64,000 nucleotides of DNA, from assembly GCA_963920575.1 (NCBI GenBank), contig OY986971.1:18962492-19026491 (forward strand), in the 5' to 3' direction. The stretch's first letter is position 1, and every line of letters starts with the position of its first letter. Both the position numbers and the translations under genes were made by a program. The notes below the pieces were generated by a model, which had not been told where the DNA came from, did no database searches, and saw only the letters and a list, made by a program, of their open reading frames with translations. Below, in pieces: positions 22,503 to 35,322 of this stretch. The stretch is from Narthecium ossifragum (lineage: Eukaryota; Streptophyta; Magnoliopsida; Dioscoreales; Nartheciaceae).

Positions 22503-23130
22503 CTCACCGAGTCACCACCGAGTTAGAGACATCTTTATCGCTCTCTTTTATAAATACACATATATCATTCTTTTCAATACGATAGACCGTAATCAGGATG
22601 ATTTTTTAAGAAATGGAGCTGACGTTGGCTCTTGGGAGCCGTTGGATTAAAGGCATCCTGTACTAGATGGTTGTTTTTTTGTATTACGTCATCCTGAAAT
22701 GTACATAGGTTGTTTAGAGCCGGGAAGGTGTCAGAGATGGCGGCGGTTGGTTGGTACTCTTTTGCTGGGTGTCCGCATGCGTGTGGGAAACTTCGAATTA
22801 TGGGGATATACTTTTACAGTGCCGGAGATGCTTCTTTTGGAGAGACGTGTGGTTGGTTGGTTGGATCGGGTATTTGCTTTGGAGGAAGTGCATTAATATC
22901 ATGTTCGAAGTTTGGGTTTTGGTATCGGTTTCAGTGATTTCGGCTCTGGTTTCGGGATCGATAAGTACCGAACCTTGTTTTGATACATTTTGAAGTTTTG
23001 GATTAAAATTGGTTGAAATTTCAAATCATGATTAATAATATTATAGGGAAAAGATTGTTGCTGATTTTCTTAAACTTAGCAGGGATGGTAGGTACCGGCA
23101 ACCTTGTCCATTTTGAAGGTGGGGGAATCG
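22503..23130. other. 3' flank of the ATL gene, no gene seen
   Basis: AT-richer host sequence with a tataaatacacatat stretch shortly after the stop, possibly part of the polyadenylation region. Short open frames around 22700-22990 have no recognisable domain. It ends at the LINE-2 target site. Confidence 0.5.
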
Positions 23131-23146
23131 GTCCAAGGAGAAGTCT
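23131..23146. repeat. LINE-2 target-site duplication, 3' side
   Basis: GTCCAAGGAGAAGTCT is identical to 35969-35984. It is followed directly by a T run (23147-23155), the LINE-2 poly(A) tail on the minus strand. Confidence 0.95.
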
Positions 23147-25552
23147 TTTTTTTTTAACAGCTAAGCCCGTAGGCTAAGGGTAACACACCCCGCACTAATC
23201 TACCTCCCCATCTAGGCCATGACCAAACAAAACAGAGGTTATGCAACTGACATTCCTGGCAATTAGATCTGCTCGTTCATTAAAATTACGATGGATGAAT
23301 ACAAGCAAAAACTCAATGAATGCCCCTATATATCATCAATTGTCTTGAACAACAGACGCACATGAATTAACCCAAGGAGCCCCATTATGAACAAGCTCCA
23401 CCGCAATCAAAGAATCACTTTCAATTAATAGGCTTTTGATACCGCTATCCATAGCTGTGTAGTGCAAACTGTAGGGATTTCAATTCAGCTTCAAGAGAAG
23501 AGCTTGCCTTGTCAGCCTTTGATTGTGTCCACAAAACAACATTATCCTCATCAGTGCATACCATCCCCAGTCCAACTCGACTTTCACCATTACTAAAAGA
23601 AGCATAAGTTTGAATACACATCCCCTGCCATTCATGCCTTTGTATAGGCTCTTGTTTCCTATGAACAATTGTGTATTCTCTAACTTGCCACTTGATTGAT
23701 TGAGCAAGATGGATAAGATCTCTCTCTTCTTTACCAACAACAACACTACATCTTGACCTCCAAAGATTCCACAATGTATAACCAACATCAGATTTTAAAA
23801 GCCAATTATGATCCAATGATGAGGACCTGTCAAGAATCTCAAAGCAATCATCAAGAGTAAGGTTTGTAGCCACCATACCCGATCCCTCTAATACATTCCT
23901 CCAAACAAACTGTGCACAAGGGCATCAAATCAATACATGCTCAATTGATTCATCTTCAACCTCACACCGTGGACATCGAGATTCACTTGTCATGCATAAT
24001 GCCCAAAGCTTATCAAGAGTTGGCAGCTTAAAATTGCTTCGCTCGAGGGCCCACTGGCGCAGCCCATATCCTCTTCCACAAACTAGTATCATCGGCATGT
24101 GTCTTGAATTGACTATTCGCAACCATCAAAAAGGAATATCAGGAAGACGTGGTAATCACACCATTACATCCCCACATCCATCGAAAAGAGTCACCCTCAG
24201 CAGCTGGCCTAATTGGCAAGCTCATCACCCTCTTCGCCAGTTCCTCGTGAAAGAGACACCTGACTTCCAAAGCATTCCATTCCCTTGAGTCATCAAGGAG
24301 GTCTCCAACATACCAATTCAAAGCACCCTCCTCCACCGCAACTGGATAGGGAAACGGACAGATAGGCCCGTCAAAAACCCACCAATCCTGTAACACTTCA
24401 AGAGAACTTCCCACCGATGGCATCTACCTTAAACCGGAGCGGAGAGAACGAGCAGCTGCACATAGAGATATCCACAACGAAGAGGCACATCTTAGAGGCT
24501 TTGATGAAGGAATTGGGCCAGAAAACTTATACTTGGTCTTGACAATCAAACTCCAAATAGACGGTTTGCTGCTCAACAGATTAGCAACGCGCTTCATTCT
24601 AAGTGCCCTTTGCCAAACACACATATCTCGCAGACCTAATCCCCCATCCAGCTTAGGCCGCAACACTTGATCCCAAGCCACAGTAGAAATTCCACCGCGC
24701 TTCCCTTGCCATAAGTATATTCGGGGCAATTGCATAATTCAATGTAGAACTGAGATAGGAACTAGAGTAGCATCCATTACATAAACAAGTAAGGCTTGAA
24801 TCACAGCCTGTATCAAAGTTACCCTCCCAGCCTCCGAGACCCTTCAAGCCTCCCACGATGTCAGTCTCTCCTGCACTGACTCAATTAAATCATTAAAAGT
24901 AGGAGCACGAAGTCTGTTCTCATCAACAGGGACCCCTAGATAGCACCATGACCCACTTTTTTCCCCGAAGCCAAAGCATCTTGATACTCTTACCCTTCTA
25001 GCTGGTGACGCCGATGGAGAAAACTTGATAAATGACTTAATAGGGTTAGCTTTCAAACCAGTCATATTTCTATACCTCTTCAAAGCATTACCCAACCTCT
25101 TAGCCTCAAGACAGCTAGCACGCGAGATGAAAAAATAGTCATCTGCAAACAACATGTGATTGACCTATACCTCACCTCCGCCATAAGAAACACCATGAAG
25201 ATCAAAAACTGGCTACCAAAGAATACGAGAAAGAACCTCTTGAACCAAAATAAAAAGAAATGGAGAGATGGGGTCTCCTTGCCGTAGACCTCTCTTGGAG
25301 TGAAACAGACCACATACCTTCCCATTAAGGATGATGGAGAATCTAGCAGTAGTAACACATGTGATAACCCACTCCACCCATTGTACTGGAAAATTTATCT
25401 TTAATAGGACCTCCTGAAGGAACCTCCAATGCACAGAATCATAAGTCGATAGTAAATCAATCTTGACAGCCATTAAAGGGTCATTCTTTGAAGCATACTT
25501 CAATGAATGAAGGAGTTCTTGAGCTGCTCCAACATTATCATTAATGACCCTT
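23147..25552 (-). pseudogene. LINE-2 ORF2, C-terminal half (RT palm/thumb, zf-RVT, RNase H)
   Basis: Reading leftward: motif A region with VKIDLLSTYDSVHWRFL, then LRQGDPISPFLF, then the catalytic FADD (25138-25149) in place of YADD, then YLGVP. The zf-RVT zinc site CPRCEVEDESIEHVL is at about 23930-23975. The RNase H-like domain ends with a NERADLIAR-type motif. The frames are separated by stops and shifts at roughly 25205, 24843, 24735, 24423, 24123 and 23445. The poly(A) tail closes it at 23147-23156. Confidence 0.9.
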
Positions 25553-26524
25553 TGTTACGATGCACCTTTTATAGGGCTTTTGTACCTGGTCTCTTGTCTT
25601 GTCTGAGATCCTCTTTAGCCAAATCTATGGCTAGGTCGAAAGATACCTTTAGGGTTTTAGGAGAAGGACCCTAGGTATTCGACGAGGAAGGCGAAGACTA
25701 GAAGAGGAGACGGATGAGAAGAGGGATACCTTGTAGCTCCTCTAGAGTTGGTTGGCTTCTCCTGGAGATCCAAGCCAAGGGAGGTGGCGGAGGAGGTGCG
25801 GCGGCCAAGGATGGACGCCGGTGATGGGGACGTGCACCGTAGATGGCAGCGACGGGCGGTGATGGATGGCGGGCGGCTGGTGGAGAGAGAATCCGACAAT
25901 AGAGAGAGATGAAGGTGGATGAGGGATTTGTGGAAGATTAAGTTACAGCTACTCCTAAGGTTACAGCTACTCCTAAATTATCCTACTAATAACTCTATTT
26001 TATTCTCATAATTCGTCATGTATCCTAATACAAGCTATGGAGGTACTTTTATAGAGGCCTCAACAAGATCTAATGAGATAACTACTATCTTGCTATAATC
26101 AGCAAGTTACAATCCTTTTCTAATAAGACTCAATCAAGATAACTACTAATAGAAAACTGACTCAATCATAATCCAAACTAATAAATCAACTAATAACCAA
26201 CTAAGAAAGTGATCCAGCTAGGGATCAGGATCCCTAATGTCGGATTAGGCTTGGGATCCAAGGCCGAGACTATGGATCCATGCTTGGGCGTGGACTTGGT
26301 CTTGGCTTGGTCCATGGTCAGGTCAACTAGGAGGTGGGGTTCGACCTGCATGGGATCTCCTTAGTTCCTCCTGAGCGTGGGTCTTGGTCCACCCCATGCT
26401 CGGGCTTGGCCTTGAAGCCAGTTCAGCTAGGGCTCGGCTTGCACATCTAGGACTAGACTCGATCAAGTCCTTCCTTGGCGTGGGTTGGGCTGGCCCAGGC
26501 TGAGCTTGGTTCGACCTTGTATCA
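25553..26524 (-). mobile_element. Solo LTR, ~972 bp, probably copia-type
   Basis: It interrupts the LINE-2 RT between STYLSGR and INDNVGAAQELL. On the minus strand it begins TGATACAAGG and ends CATCGTAACA. A TATA-like CTATAAAAG lies near 26050 and AATAAAAT further on, then a CT-rich leader. Flanks CCCTT (25548-25552) and TCTTC (26525-26529) match only loosely as a TSD, so the end position may be off by one or two bases. No coding region. Confidence 0.65.
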
Positions 26525-27715
26525 TCTTCCACTCAAATATGTAGATTGCTCAAGACTTACCAAGGAATCCTTGCATGGCTTCATCCGATTAGCCAAGATT
26601 GAGGAGATTAACTTGTATGTGACATTGCATAGACTAATCAGTCGAAAGTCTTTAATCTTTCTAGGATTCCAACACTTTGGGATAAAAACAATGAAGTTAT
26701 CATTCCAATTTTTAAGCAACGAACCTGCATGAAAAAATTTCTACACCAATGCCACCAAATTCGGACCAATAATGTCCCAATGCTCAAGGAAGAATTTAGA
26801 GGGGATACCGTCTGGGCCTGGCGTTTTGTTATGTCCCATTCTACTCAAAACCAACCTGACCTCCTTCGCAGTAACAGGGACAAGAAGACCATAACTCTCC
26901 TCTTCCGTCAACATCGGCAAAACAGGTAGATTGAGATCTCGACCACGATCTCGGTGCTGCCACAGCCGTTGAAAGTGAGTAATGAATGCATATGCGATGT
27001 CCTCTTGGCATGTCAAGACTCTTCCATCATTAGTAAGAATCACCTCAACATGGGTGGTCATATTCACATTTTTCACAGACTGGTGAAAGAAATGACTATT
27101 CCTCTCACCATCCGATACCCATTTCTTCCTTCTATGTTGCCCTGCATAGATCCCTTGTTGTCTATAGATTGCCTCTAATTGATTTTCCAACATTTGTTGC
27201 CGATCTTCATCCTTCAGCAACAGCGGGGCCCTTTCCTCCTGCAAATATAAGCTTTGCAAATGAAGCTGGAGGTTCTTCTGCGTATTGAACAAGTCAAAGG
27301 AGTCAGATCTACTCCACGACTTAACATTGTTCCGCAACTCCATTAGCCGACCCTTGAAGACAAACTGATTAGAGCCCCTACGTCACCGACGCCAAGCATT
27401 AACAACAGCTTTCCGGAATACAGGTTGCCCAACCCAGAATTGTTGCATTCTAATCGGGCTCGGGCCTTGTAACCTCTGCTCAACCTTAAGGCGTACCATC
27501 AACGCTCTATGATTGAAACCAAACCTATTTAAATGATGAAACATTGCAGCTGGGAACCACTTCTTCCACTGAGAATTGCAGAGACCGCGATCTAGATGTT
27601 CTGAAATCTTAGTCGCACCGCGCAGCCTCTTGTACCAAGTAAATGAAGGGCCTTTGAAACCCAAGTCTTCAAGCAGGTCCTCTTTAATAAATGCAAGGAA
27701 ATCAGTAACTGTTGA
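26525..27715 (-). pseudogene. LINE-2 ORF2, endonuclease C-terminus and RT N-terminus
   Basis: The frame 27664-27383 gives the end of the endonuclease (FTWYKRL, LDRGLCNSQW, then NHRALMVRL where SDHxPL is expected). The frame 27343-26741 covers the linker, with SDGERNSHFFH, and the start of RT with NKTPGPDGIPSKFF. The frame 26719-26522 continues with FIVFIPK, FRLISLCNVTYKLISSILANRMK. Two short breaks separate these frames. It is cut on the left by the 972-bp solo LTR and on the right by L3. Confidence 0.9.
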
Positions 27716-29297
27716 TGTCGCTCAAATGTGTCACGCACAGCGGTCGCGGTGCAGTACAACATAAGAGAGGTTGAACCCACAGAGAGACAAGCAGGAAAGA
27801 TCCAGAAACACAGATAACAATGTATCGAAAACAATCAAGAGCATAAAAGTTAAGAAAATAGATCGAAGATGTAACGGTAAAATAAAGGTAACAAAGAAAA
27901 TCATGATTTGGTTAAGGCTAGACATCGGGAATCACTTAACTCGGACTTAGGTTTTTCTTCTACCAACGGTTCATTCGATATTCAGTTAAGGGATTCACAT
28001 CCCAATCACCTTAACCGGAAGATATGAAATTATAAACCTAACAAAATATATAAATATCTCTTCCTATGATTGATTCTTTCTTATTATAGTTCTAACTTCA
28101 TCCAACCCAAACCTAAGAATACACGATACCGACTGTCACTACAGGCAACGCGAAACAAAAGTTCATCAGGACAAAGCCCTAACTCTATCTAACCGGATCT
28201 CTAAGAATACACAATACCAACTCTCACAATCGGCAATGCATAGCAAAGATTTCACGAGATAAAGTAGGTAAAGAATAGATAAAACTATGGGATTATAAGA
28301 TCATGAAAGAAGCATGACTGGATTCATAATATTAATCATCCACATAGAAATCTATAATCTGAAAATAATCTTTGAAGATCCAATACATAGAAAAGAGTTT
28401 AACAATAAAGATTAAAACTATGAACCATTGTTGGAGAAGAAGCCCTAGTTCTCGCTAGATCATCCGTCCGCCATGCCCGTGGATTACTCGGTCATGGATG
28501 GAGATGTCTTCATCATCTTTCTTTAGAAAACGTCCAGAAAAGAGCCCCAAAAAATGTCCAAGAACTCCCCTTATATAAGGACATGAAACCCTAGCTTTTA
28601 TTTCAGCCTTTGGATTAAATCTGATGACTCGTATTCAGATCCGCCCAAGTAGGATCGATCCTTCTATAGAAGAAAGATCGATCCTTCTCCTCAAAATTCT
28701 CCGTAACCTGGGTCACCCGAGTAGGATCGATCATTTGAAAGAAGTAGGATGGATCCTACTATAGAGTAGGATGGATCCTACTATAGTAGGATGGATCCTT
28801 CTATAGAGTAGGATGGATCCTTCTATAGGAGAAAGATCGATCCTTCTCCTCAATATTCTCGAGTGAAAGGAGGATCGATCCTTCTGTGATCATCCGAAAA
28901 GTGTGTGTTCTGTCAGGTCTGTCTGCATAAAAGGATCGATCCTTGTAGGGAACATGATCGATCCGTCTTTCCTGGGTATTTACTGTTTTGCCATCCAGAC
29001 TGCGCCATTGGTACTAAAATTGCCGTAACTTCCTCTAGAAAACTCGGAATCATGAACCGTAAAATTCTCAAGAAACTAGACTTCAAGAGCTTTCCAACCA
29101 TATATGGCACTTCATCTGGTTCACTCCAAGAAGGTACAGCTTTGGCGTTAAAGACCTATCTTTGCTTCAATTTCCTGCATAATACAAATAACTTTGTGAA
29201 GCAACATATACGGACGAAATCATCTATATTAATCATGAAAACTAAACAAATAAGCTGCTTTTAGTTATGTTCAGAGTGCACTTTCATGCACTCATCA
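27716..29297 (-). mobile_element. LTR L3, solo, Athila-type (B-family U3)
   Basis: In sense orientation it starts TGATGAGTGCATGAAAGTGC, as L6 and L7 do, carries the shared LTR module (29020-29120), a GATCGATC/GGATCC-type palindrome array (28653-28963) and then the TATA cttatataagg at 28570-28580. The left end is either 27716 (TGTCG, giving GTTGA/GTTGC as TSD) or 27713 (TGATG). It splits the LINE-2 endonuclease. No internal region. Confidence 0.82.
28653..28963. repeat. Palindrome array in L3
   Basis: GATCGATC pairs start at 28653/28676 (23 bp) and 28934/28956 (22 bp). Between them a ~25-bp tandem of 'taggatggatcctactata' units has expanded, with GGATCC replacing the core. Confidence 0.8.
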
Positions 29298-29779
29298 GTT
29301 GCTTTTGTATAACGAAAGGGAGCGCCACCACGCTTCTCCGATGGGGCCATTTAGACATTGAAATCACCAACTATTAGGTGAGGCCACTCTGTATTGTTTA
29401 TACTTTGCAAAACATCCCAAAGTTGCAACCTGTCATCACGATTCCTCACTGCATAAACTACAGAGAATAACCATTGGACCCATTCATCAGAAGTGACCAG
29501 CCCGTGAATGGCTTGGTCAGTGAAGGTGTTAAAGGAGACCATCCCAATGGAGACCTTCCACAACGCTAGTATGCCCCCTTTGCGACCCCTGGATGGCAAC
29601 AGAAACACCTTCCAAACAGACCCAATCTTTGCTTGAATAGATGATAAATGCTCCTCTTTCACCACCACTTCCAAAAGAACCAGCATGTCCCATTTCTTAT
29701 CTGAGCAAATCCTTCGCCATGCACGAACTGCTCTCACGGGCCCAATCCCGTGGCAGTTCTAGACCACAATCTTCAACAT
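29298..29779 (-). pseudogene. LINE-2 ORF2 start, endonuclease N-terminus
   Basis: The ATG is at 29779, overlapping the ORF1 stop as TAATG. The protein starts MLKIVV, then a stop where Trp is expected, then NCHGIGPVRAVRAW, the usual L1 endonuclease beginning. GDFNV is at 29351-29365, followed immediately by a TAA. The arrangement implies translation of ORF2 by termination-reinitiation in the active ancestor. Cut at 29298 by L3. Confidence 0.88.
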
Positions 29780-30683
29780 TAAGCAGATTCCGTATGCCCC
29801 TCAGGACTAACATACCTCATCCTCTTAGCTTTCACAAGTCCAGTACCACTTCTAGCCACATCAACCATACTCTGATCAATGTCCGGTGGCCTGGCCTCCT
29901 CATCATCCTCCTCCATTGATTGAGACAGTTTGTTGAGAGCCTTAGGTGCAGGGGAGGAGCTTCCTTTCATCAATGCATCCATTAAGACTCTCTACCCATA
30001 CTTATGTTTCTCCTCCTGACTTTACAAAGCTTGGCCTGAGTCCAACATCTTGTCCTCTGGACCATGCCCAGTTTCCTCAAATCCAGCTTCAAAGCTTGTG
30101 TTCGGCCGATAGCCTCGCAAAATAACCAAGGGCCCAGGCCTGTGTGGAGGCCCATTATGCTTCACATACCAGGCAGCATCCTGTAGAGATAACGCTGGAA
30201 CCTCATTTCTCTGACTATCCTCTTTGCCCACATCCCTCAAGTTTGATAGTACTCCTATTACCATCAGGTGCATTGCCAGCTTGATCTCGAACCTTCCCTG
30301 GCACAGGTGCACTGCCAGTTTGCCCAACAAAATTTTTTCCAGCATGTAATAGGAGTACTGTGGTCCATATCTAGTGGTAAGATCCCCACGTTGCAAGATC
30401 CCCAACTTGCCCAAAAAAATTTTTTTTAACAAAATTTTTTCCAGCAAACCCGTCATTGTCTGCTTGCCAGCCTGTGTAATCACCTCTTCCCTCTCAAGAT
30501 TGAACCGCGTGGCAAGATCCCAACGCTTAACCCACGCCTGCGCCTGTGGTCCCTGTCTAGCGGTATGTTGTGCCTGCTATCCCTGCATACCATATCCTAC
30601 TCCATCGTCCTCCGGTAGTCCCCTCAGCACTTGGAACCTGCTACCAGCGCCGACAATCCCCAAGGAACCCACCGGACCCCTTC
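29779..30683 (-). pseudogene. LINE-2 ORF1, C-terminal part
   Basis: The final frame ends ...MRYVSPEGHTESA with a TAA at 29779-29781. An upstream frame (30483-30022) is also LINE ORF1 sequence with a repeated EKILLGKL segment. A shift lies between them near 30000. It contains an imperfect internal repeat (30290-30440) with aaaattttttcc runs. It is cut at 30683 by X8 with an exact CCTTC TSD. Confidence 0.75.
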
Positions 30684-33032
30684 TGTCACGCCCCGACCCA
30701 CGAAAGCCCAACCAGTTCGGGCGACGCGAACCGAAACCTAACAAACCGTGGAAAAATAATGGCGAGGGTTCCCTCTAATCTATTGGTCTCCCTAACAATT
30801 CATCATAAAACCCTCAATTTTAAAAGACATAATTAAATTACAAGCCTTGAACCTCAGATTACAAAACCCAAGTGAAATATAATATACATATCCTCGGAGA
30901 GGGGAAGATTCGAATACAACATTACTCCCGTAGGAGATTATCTAACATAGGGTAGAAAAACTGTAAAAGATCACCACCTCTCAAACTCCGCCTGGCGCCG
31001 CTGCACCGCTGCACCGCCAACCAACTGCCCGGTAGGGGCCACAGAAGAAGAACTGACGCCTGCACCTGCAAAACGCAACCCGGGTAGGAGTGAGCATAAA
31101 GCTCAGTAGGGTTCTACACTACGACACACAGAAGGAAGAGGGAAACGCAACAGTGTTGCCCTCAAGTAAGACCTGGGTGTATACAGGGGTTCCATAACCC
31201 CACCGCGTGTCCATGAGGCCCACGATCATGGTCTTCCAGCCGGGCTGGTCACATGTTAGGTCATACTCAGTAGCAGGAAACAACACTACTGACTCTCAAC
31301 AGGACACAGAACACTGTTTGGTGGGAAGAGACACCACTGAGTAGGCAACTCCACTACTCAAGAGTAAAGAACACCGGACACCGGCTACACCTCAGATCCG
31401 ACTCGAGGCCGACACGACCTCTACAATCATCAAGCAACACGTGTACCAGTCATCTACGCCTATCATCAAGTTTGACTGGACACTACAATTCGAACCGGGT
31501 CCAAACTACCCAACTCCGATCCTAGGGCTAAGTCCGAGCTTTCAGCCTCAGGACGGCGACCCACATATCACCCATGCCCTAACCAATGCAACTAATGCAC
31601 AACAGAGAATGCATGCTATGAACATACACAGATAGGAGATCAGCATGCAACAGTATATTAAAGCAACATACAAGTCCGACCGGATCGCTGCAGCGGTACT
31701 ACCAACAGCTGTCAGCCGATCCGCAGCGGGTCCCGGCATTACGACGGTACCCCCACCGTCAACCGCGGACTCTTGCAACGGGAATCAACCCCGAAAACGA
31801 CGATGAACAATAAAATATAATATTATATGTTTTGAAAATATAATATTATTTAAAACACCAAAAATTCTCTACCTAGAGCTAATGGACCCCGTCGATCCGA
31901 CATCCAAACGACGTTGGATTCGAGATCCAAGTTAGACTCCAGTAGACCAACATGCCGGGATCAACATATCCAAACTCCAGAAACATCCAACGGCTAGATT
32001 AACGAGAAAACACTAATCAAAACCGCTAATCAAACTAACTTATCAATTACTTGCTGCAACGCAGCCCTCTAGTAACAAATTCATAACAAATCGTAGGAAA
32101 ATCAGACAATTATGAACTCAGTTGGGTTTGAGAGTAGATTCAAATATCTACAACTCTTATGTTTATCACAACCCAAGAACATGCACGTACTAATCGGAAA
32201 ACTCGCCGCAAACCGGCTGTTCTTCAAGAACAACAGAAACCGGAAAATTTGAGATTAAACATGCATAAATCCTACTAAAATCTCAACCCAAGCTTATGAA
32301 ACTTATACCAGAAATTGTACTAGGCAAGAGGCATCCAATAACACAAAGAACAACAAGATCTAACGGCTAGATTAAGAGAAATCCATTAAACTATCTCAGG
32401 TCGGTAGGAACTTACCGGAAACACTAATCCTCGACTGATTCCCCGCAAACTTGTCACCAATAAGGCTTCAAACAATGCCAGGGATCTTCCTCACGTCGCC
32501 ACGAATCCAACGAGCTTTGGAACGCCCAGAACGGTGGCCGGAGGAGGAAGAACGGAGAAGAAGAAGCTTGCCGAAAAAACAGAGGAAACAGAACCGCGGA
32601 AGAAGAAGGAAGAAGAAAGAAGAAGAAGAGAAGGTGAAGGGGAAGAAGAGGAAGGGAAAAGGGAAGGGGAAAGCCGGGGAAGGAGGGGCAAGGGGGGAGG
32701 AGAGGAGGGAAAGTCCTGTCTCCCTCTGATAGGGGAGAGCGACGGGCGACGGTGGCCGTCCTCTCAAAAAAACCCACCGACTCGATAGCGATCGATCGCT
32801 CCCAGGAGCGATCGGTCGCTCACGGGCCGCCAGCCGCCCAAAAACAGGCTTCTGCGCGCCCGAGCTTGGATCTTTCGATCTCGGGTCTACCTAACCATTC
32901 TAATAAAAAATTAACACCAAACATGGTCAGTGTGTGCACACGCGAGTGTGAAGCAAACCAACAAGGCGCAATTTACCAAATTGCCCTTGCGGTCCACAAC
33001 GAGCCACAGGGGTAGAGGGGCAGGTCCTCACA
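30684..33032 (-). mobile_element. Family X LTR copy X8, complete, reverse
   Basis: 2349 bp from TGTCACGCCCC to GGTCCTCACA on the plus strand, with exact CCTTC duplications at 30679-30683 and 33033-33037 in LINE-2 ORF1. Purine-rich leader at 32520-32720 (CT-rich in sense), CGATCG palindromes at about 32788-32820, and an AT-rich hairpin at 31815-31852. The conserved block is at 31030-31120. Confidence 0.92.
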
Positions 33033-33528
33033 CCTTCTCCGTCGCCGGAGTGAGTGCACTGTCCTCCATTTACCACGAATACTCTCCTCCGAAGAAGAAC
33101 TAGCAGATCTACCTTAGCCTCCGCACGCCCCACCTCATTCACCCCTTTCCCCTTTGACATGCTTTGGTCAACAACTACCTTTTGAGAAGATGAATCACCC
33201 TGAAGTGCTCCTCCTGCCTCAGTACTACCCGTAGAAGCATCCCTCATATCAACCTCCACAACTTCATCCCCAACCTTGGGCACCCCAACTCTGCTACTCC
33301 TCTGATCGCAAAACCTTGCCCCATGCCCAAATCGTCCACAAGCAGCACATATTATGACATTCTCATAAATGAACGGCTGCGTGAAACATCCCTTCTCCAC
33401 CTCCGGCTATCCCAAACCAACAACCATGCCCAACCTCACAGGCTTCTCCAAAGGCATCTCAGCGCAAACCCTTGCGTACTTACTGCGGTCAACAAAGGTA
33501 GTTGCCGCATCTGCCCCTACTGGAGTAC
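33033..33528 (-). pseudogene. LINE-2 ORF1, zinc-knuckle segment
   Basis: The frame contains CAACGRFGHGARFC, a CCHC knuckle (33311-33352), preceded by YENVIICAACG as in zf-CCHC_4 of plant L1 ORF1 proteins. An acidic, Ser-rich region follows. It would bind LINE RNA. It is bounded by insertions L4 and X8. Confidence 0.88.
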
Positions 33529-35322
33529 TAATAAGGAGTGAAAAGTGCACAAATCACTACAAGGTCTCATTAGTCTCCGAGCAATGCTATTTTGATTGTC
33601 TTCTCCCCATTTCAGATATTAGGACCCTCAGCAAAGATTTGATCCAGTTTAGTGCTAAAACGAACAAATAAAGAACCTGCTAGGAGCAAAGAAGTCAAAG
33701 GAGCAAAGATGGGCCACCTTTGACATCAAAATTGTACCTTCTCAGGAAGAACCGGATGATGTTTCATATATGGTTGGAAAGCTCTTGAAGTCTAGTTTCT
33801 AGAGAATTTTACCATTCATGATTCCAAGTTTCCTAGAAGAAGTTACGACATTTTTAGTACCAATGGCGTAGTCTAAATGGCAAAACAGAAATTACGCAGA
33901 ATAAAGGATGGATCATCCTCCCCTAAAGGATCAATCCTTGTATTGTAGCAGAGATGACAGAGAGCCATATTTTACATGATCGATCATTTTCTTTCGAATG
34001 ATCGATCATACTCGGGCGCAACCAATTTTTTGGGTTCAAATGATCGATCTTTACCAGTAAAGGATCGATCATTTGATAGCAGTTATGTAAAATCAAAGGC
34101 CCAGATCTAATCCGACTTAAGGGGATACCTAGGCTATAAATAGGCATGTTCTAGGTTTTTTGGGCTCTCTTGTTCCTATCTTAGACGGGGCTTTCTAGAC
34201 TCTCTCTTGGCTGCTTGGAGGCCAAGGAGAGGGAACACTCTTTCTTAGTTTATTTTTCCTCTTTTTATCTTTTCTTTTTAGAATCTTTTGGGAGAAAATC
34301 CATGGCGGAAGAGCTTCATCAACCTTCATCCACGGATCAAACCCTAAAGATGAGTAGCTAAACTTTTTAACCATGAGATTCTTATGATGTGACTAGGGTT
34401 TCTATTAGGGATTCCTAAGATTTAGGACTTGTATACCTCTTTGAATGGTTTGTATGGATTGATCTTAATTTCTTTATGAACTTGGTGTGATTTTATTATT
34501 AGTGGATGAATGATTTGTTCCTTTATGCTTTAGATCTAGGTCTTTAGCATGTTAGGGCTTGAGATTAGAGATTCTCATTAAAACATCCATACTAGAACCA
34601 TGGATGTGAGGATTTACTTGTCGAGATTAAGAGTCTCGTGATGCTAGAACCATTACATGTAATGCTAGAACCATCATGACCAACTCTTAACCCATTATTC
34701 ATCTTAATTCAAGATTAGGGATTTCGTAGTGCTAGAACCACTAGGGTAACTGCTAATCCTTTATGCATTCTATTTGGTGACCTCAAAGTGCTAGAACCAT
34801 CTTGATTTTACAACTAAATTCATATTATACTATTTTCTTGGGATGAATTCAACCTGATCAGAGGATTCATTTGCGGTGATCATAACTAATCATTAGGTCA
34901 CTGACTTTTAGATAATTGCTCTCACCGACAAGGGATCCTAATCAGAACTTGTCGAGTGGTAGGGAAAATTAGCCATTCACCTATCAACCATCAGGAAAAC
35001 CATTCAGTTTGGTTAGCTCGTTCTAATCCTAGGAAGACCTAGTAGAATCATAGTTATTAATTAAGAATTCACTGGTACCTTTTCTCGTATTTATCAATCC
35101 TTTAGTATAAAGTTAGTTTAATTTCAATTCTGAATCTTTCTCAACTTATTGGTAGGAATACTTAGATTGAGTTTAGTAGTTTAATTATTTTCCTACGCAT
35201 TCCCTATTGATTCGATTCGTACTCACTGCTATCTACTCCCAAAGTAGTTAGTTAGTAGTTTGATTAGAAATTTGTAATTTTGGGCAGACTTGTTAAGTCG
35301 TGACACTTTTCAAGCGCTATCA
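33529..35322 (+). mobile_element. Solo LTR L4, Athila-type (C family)
   Basis: 1794 bp with exact AGTAC duplications at 33524-33528 and 35323-35327. The left end reads TAATAAGGAG, so the canonical TG has become TA; the right end is GCGCTATCA. It has the shared LTR module (33760-33840), GATCGATC pairs at 33978/34000 and 34042/34063, and a TATA ctataaatagg at 34134-34144. It splits LINE-2 ORF1. Confidence 0.92.

Noticed and set aside
22699..22993. Possible small host gene downstream of ATL
   Set aside because: Three overlapping short frames, no domain, and no start context or splice evidence. Left as intergenic.
27713..29297. L3 left end at 27713 with a TGATG start
   Set aside because: With that end no TSD is found; starting at 27716 gives GTTGA/GTTGC. 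The call stays uncertain by three bases.
32451..32788. Several overlapping frames in purine-rich DNA (similarly at 55386-55752 and 16023-16296)
   Set aside because: Low-complexity Glu/Lys/Arg or Ser/Pro/Leu products from the CT-rich leaders of family X units; no domain, and the frame is not kept among copies.
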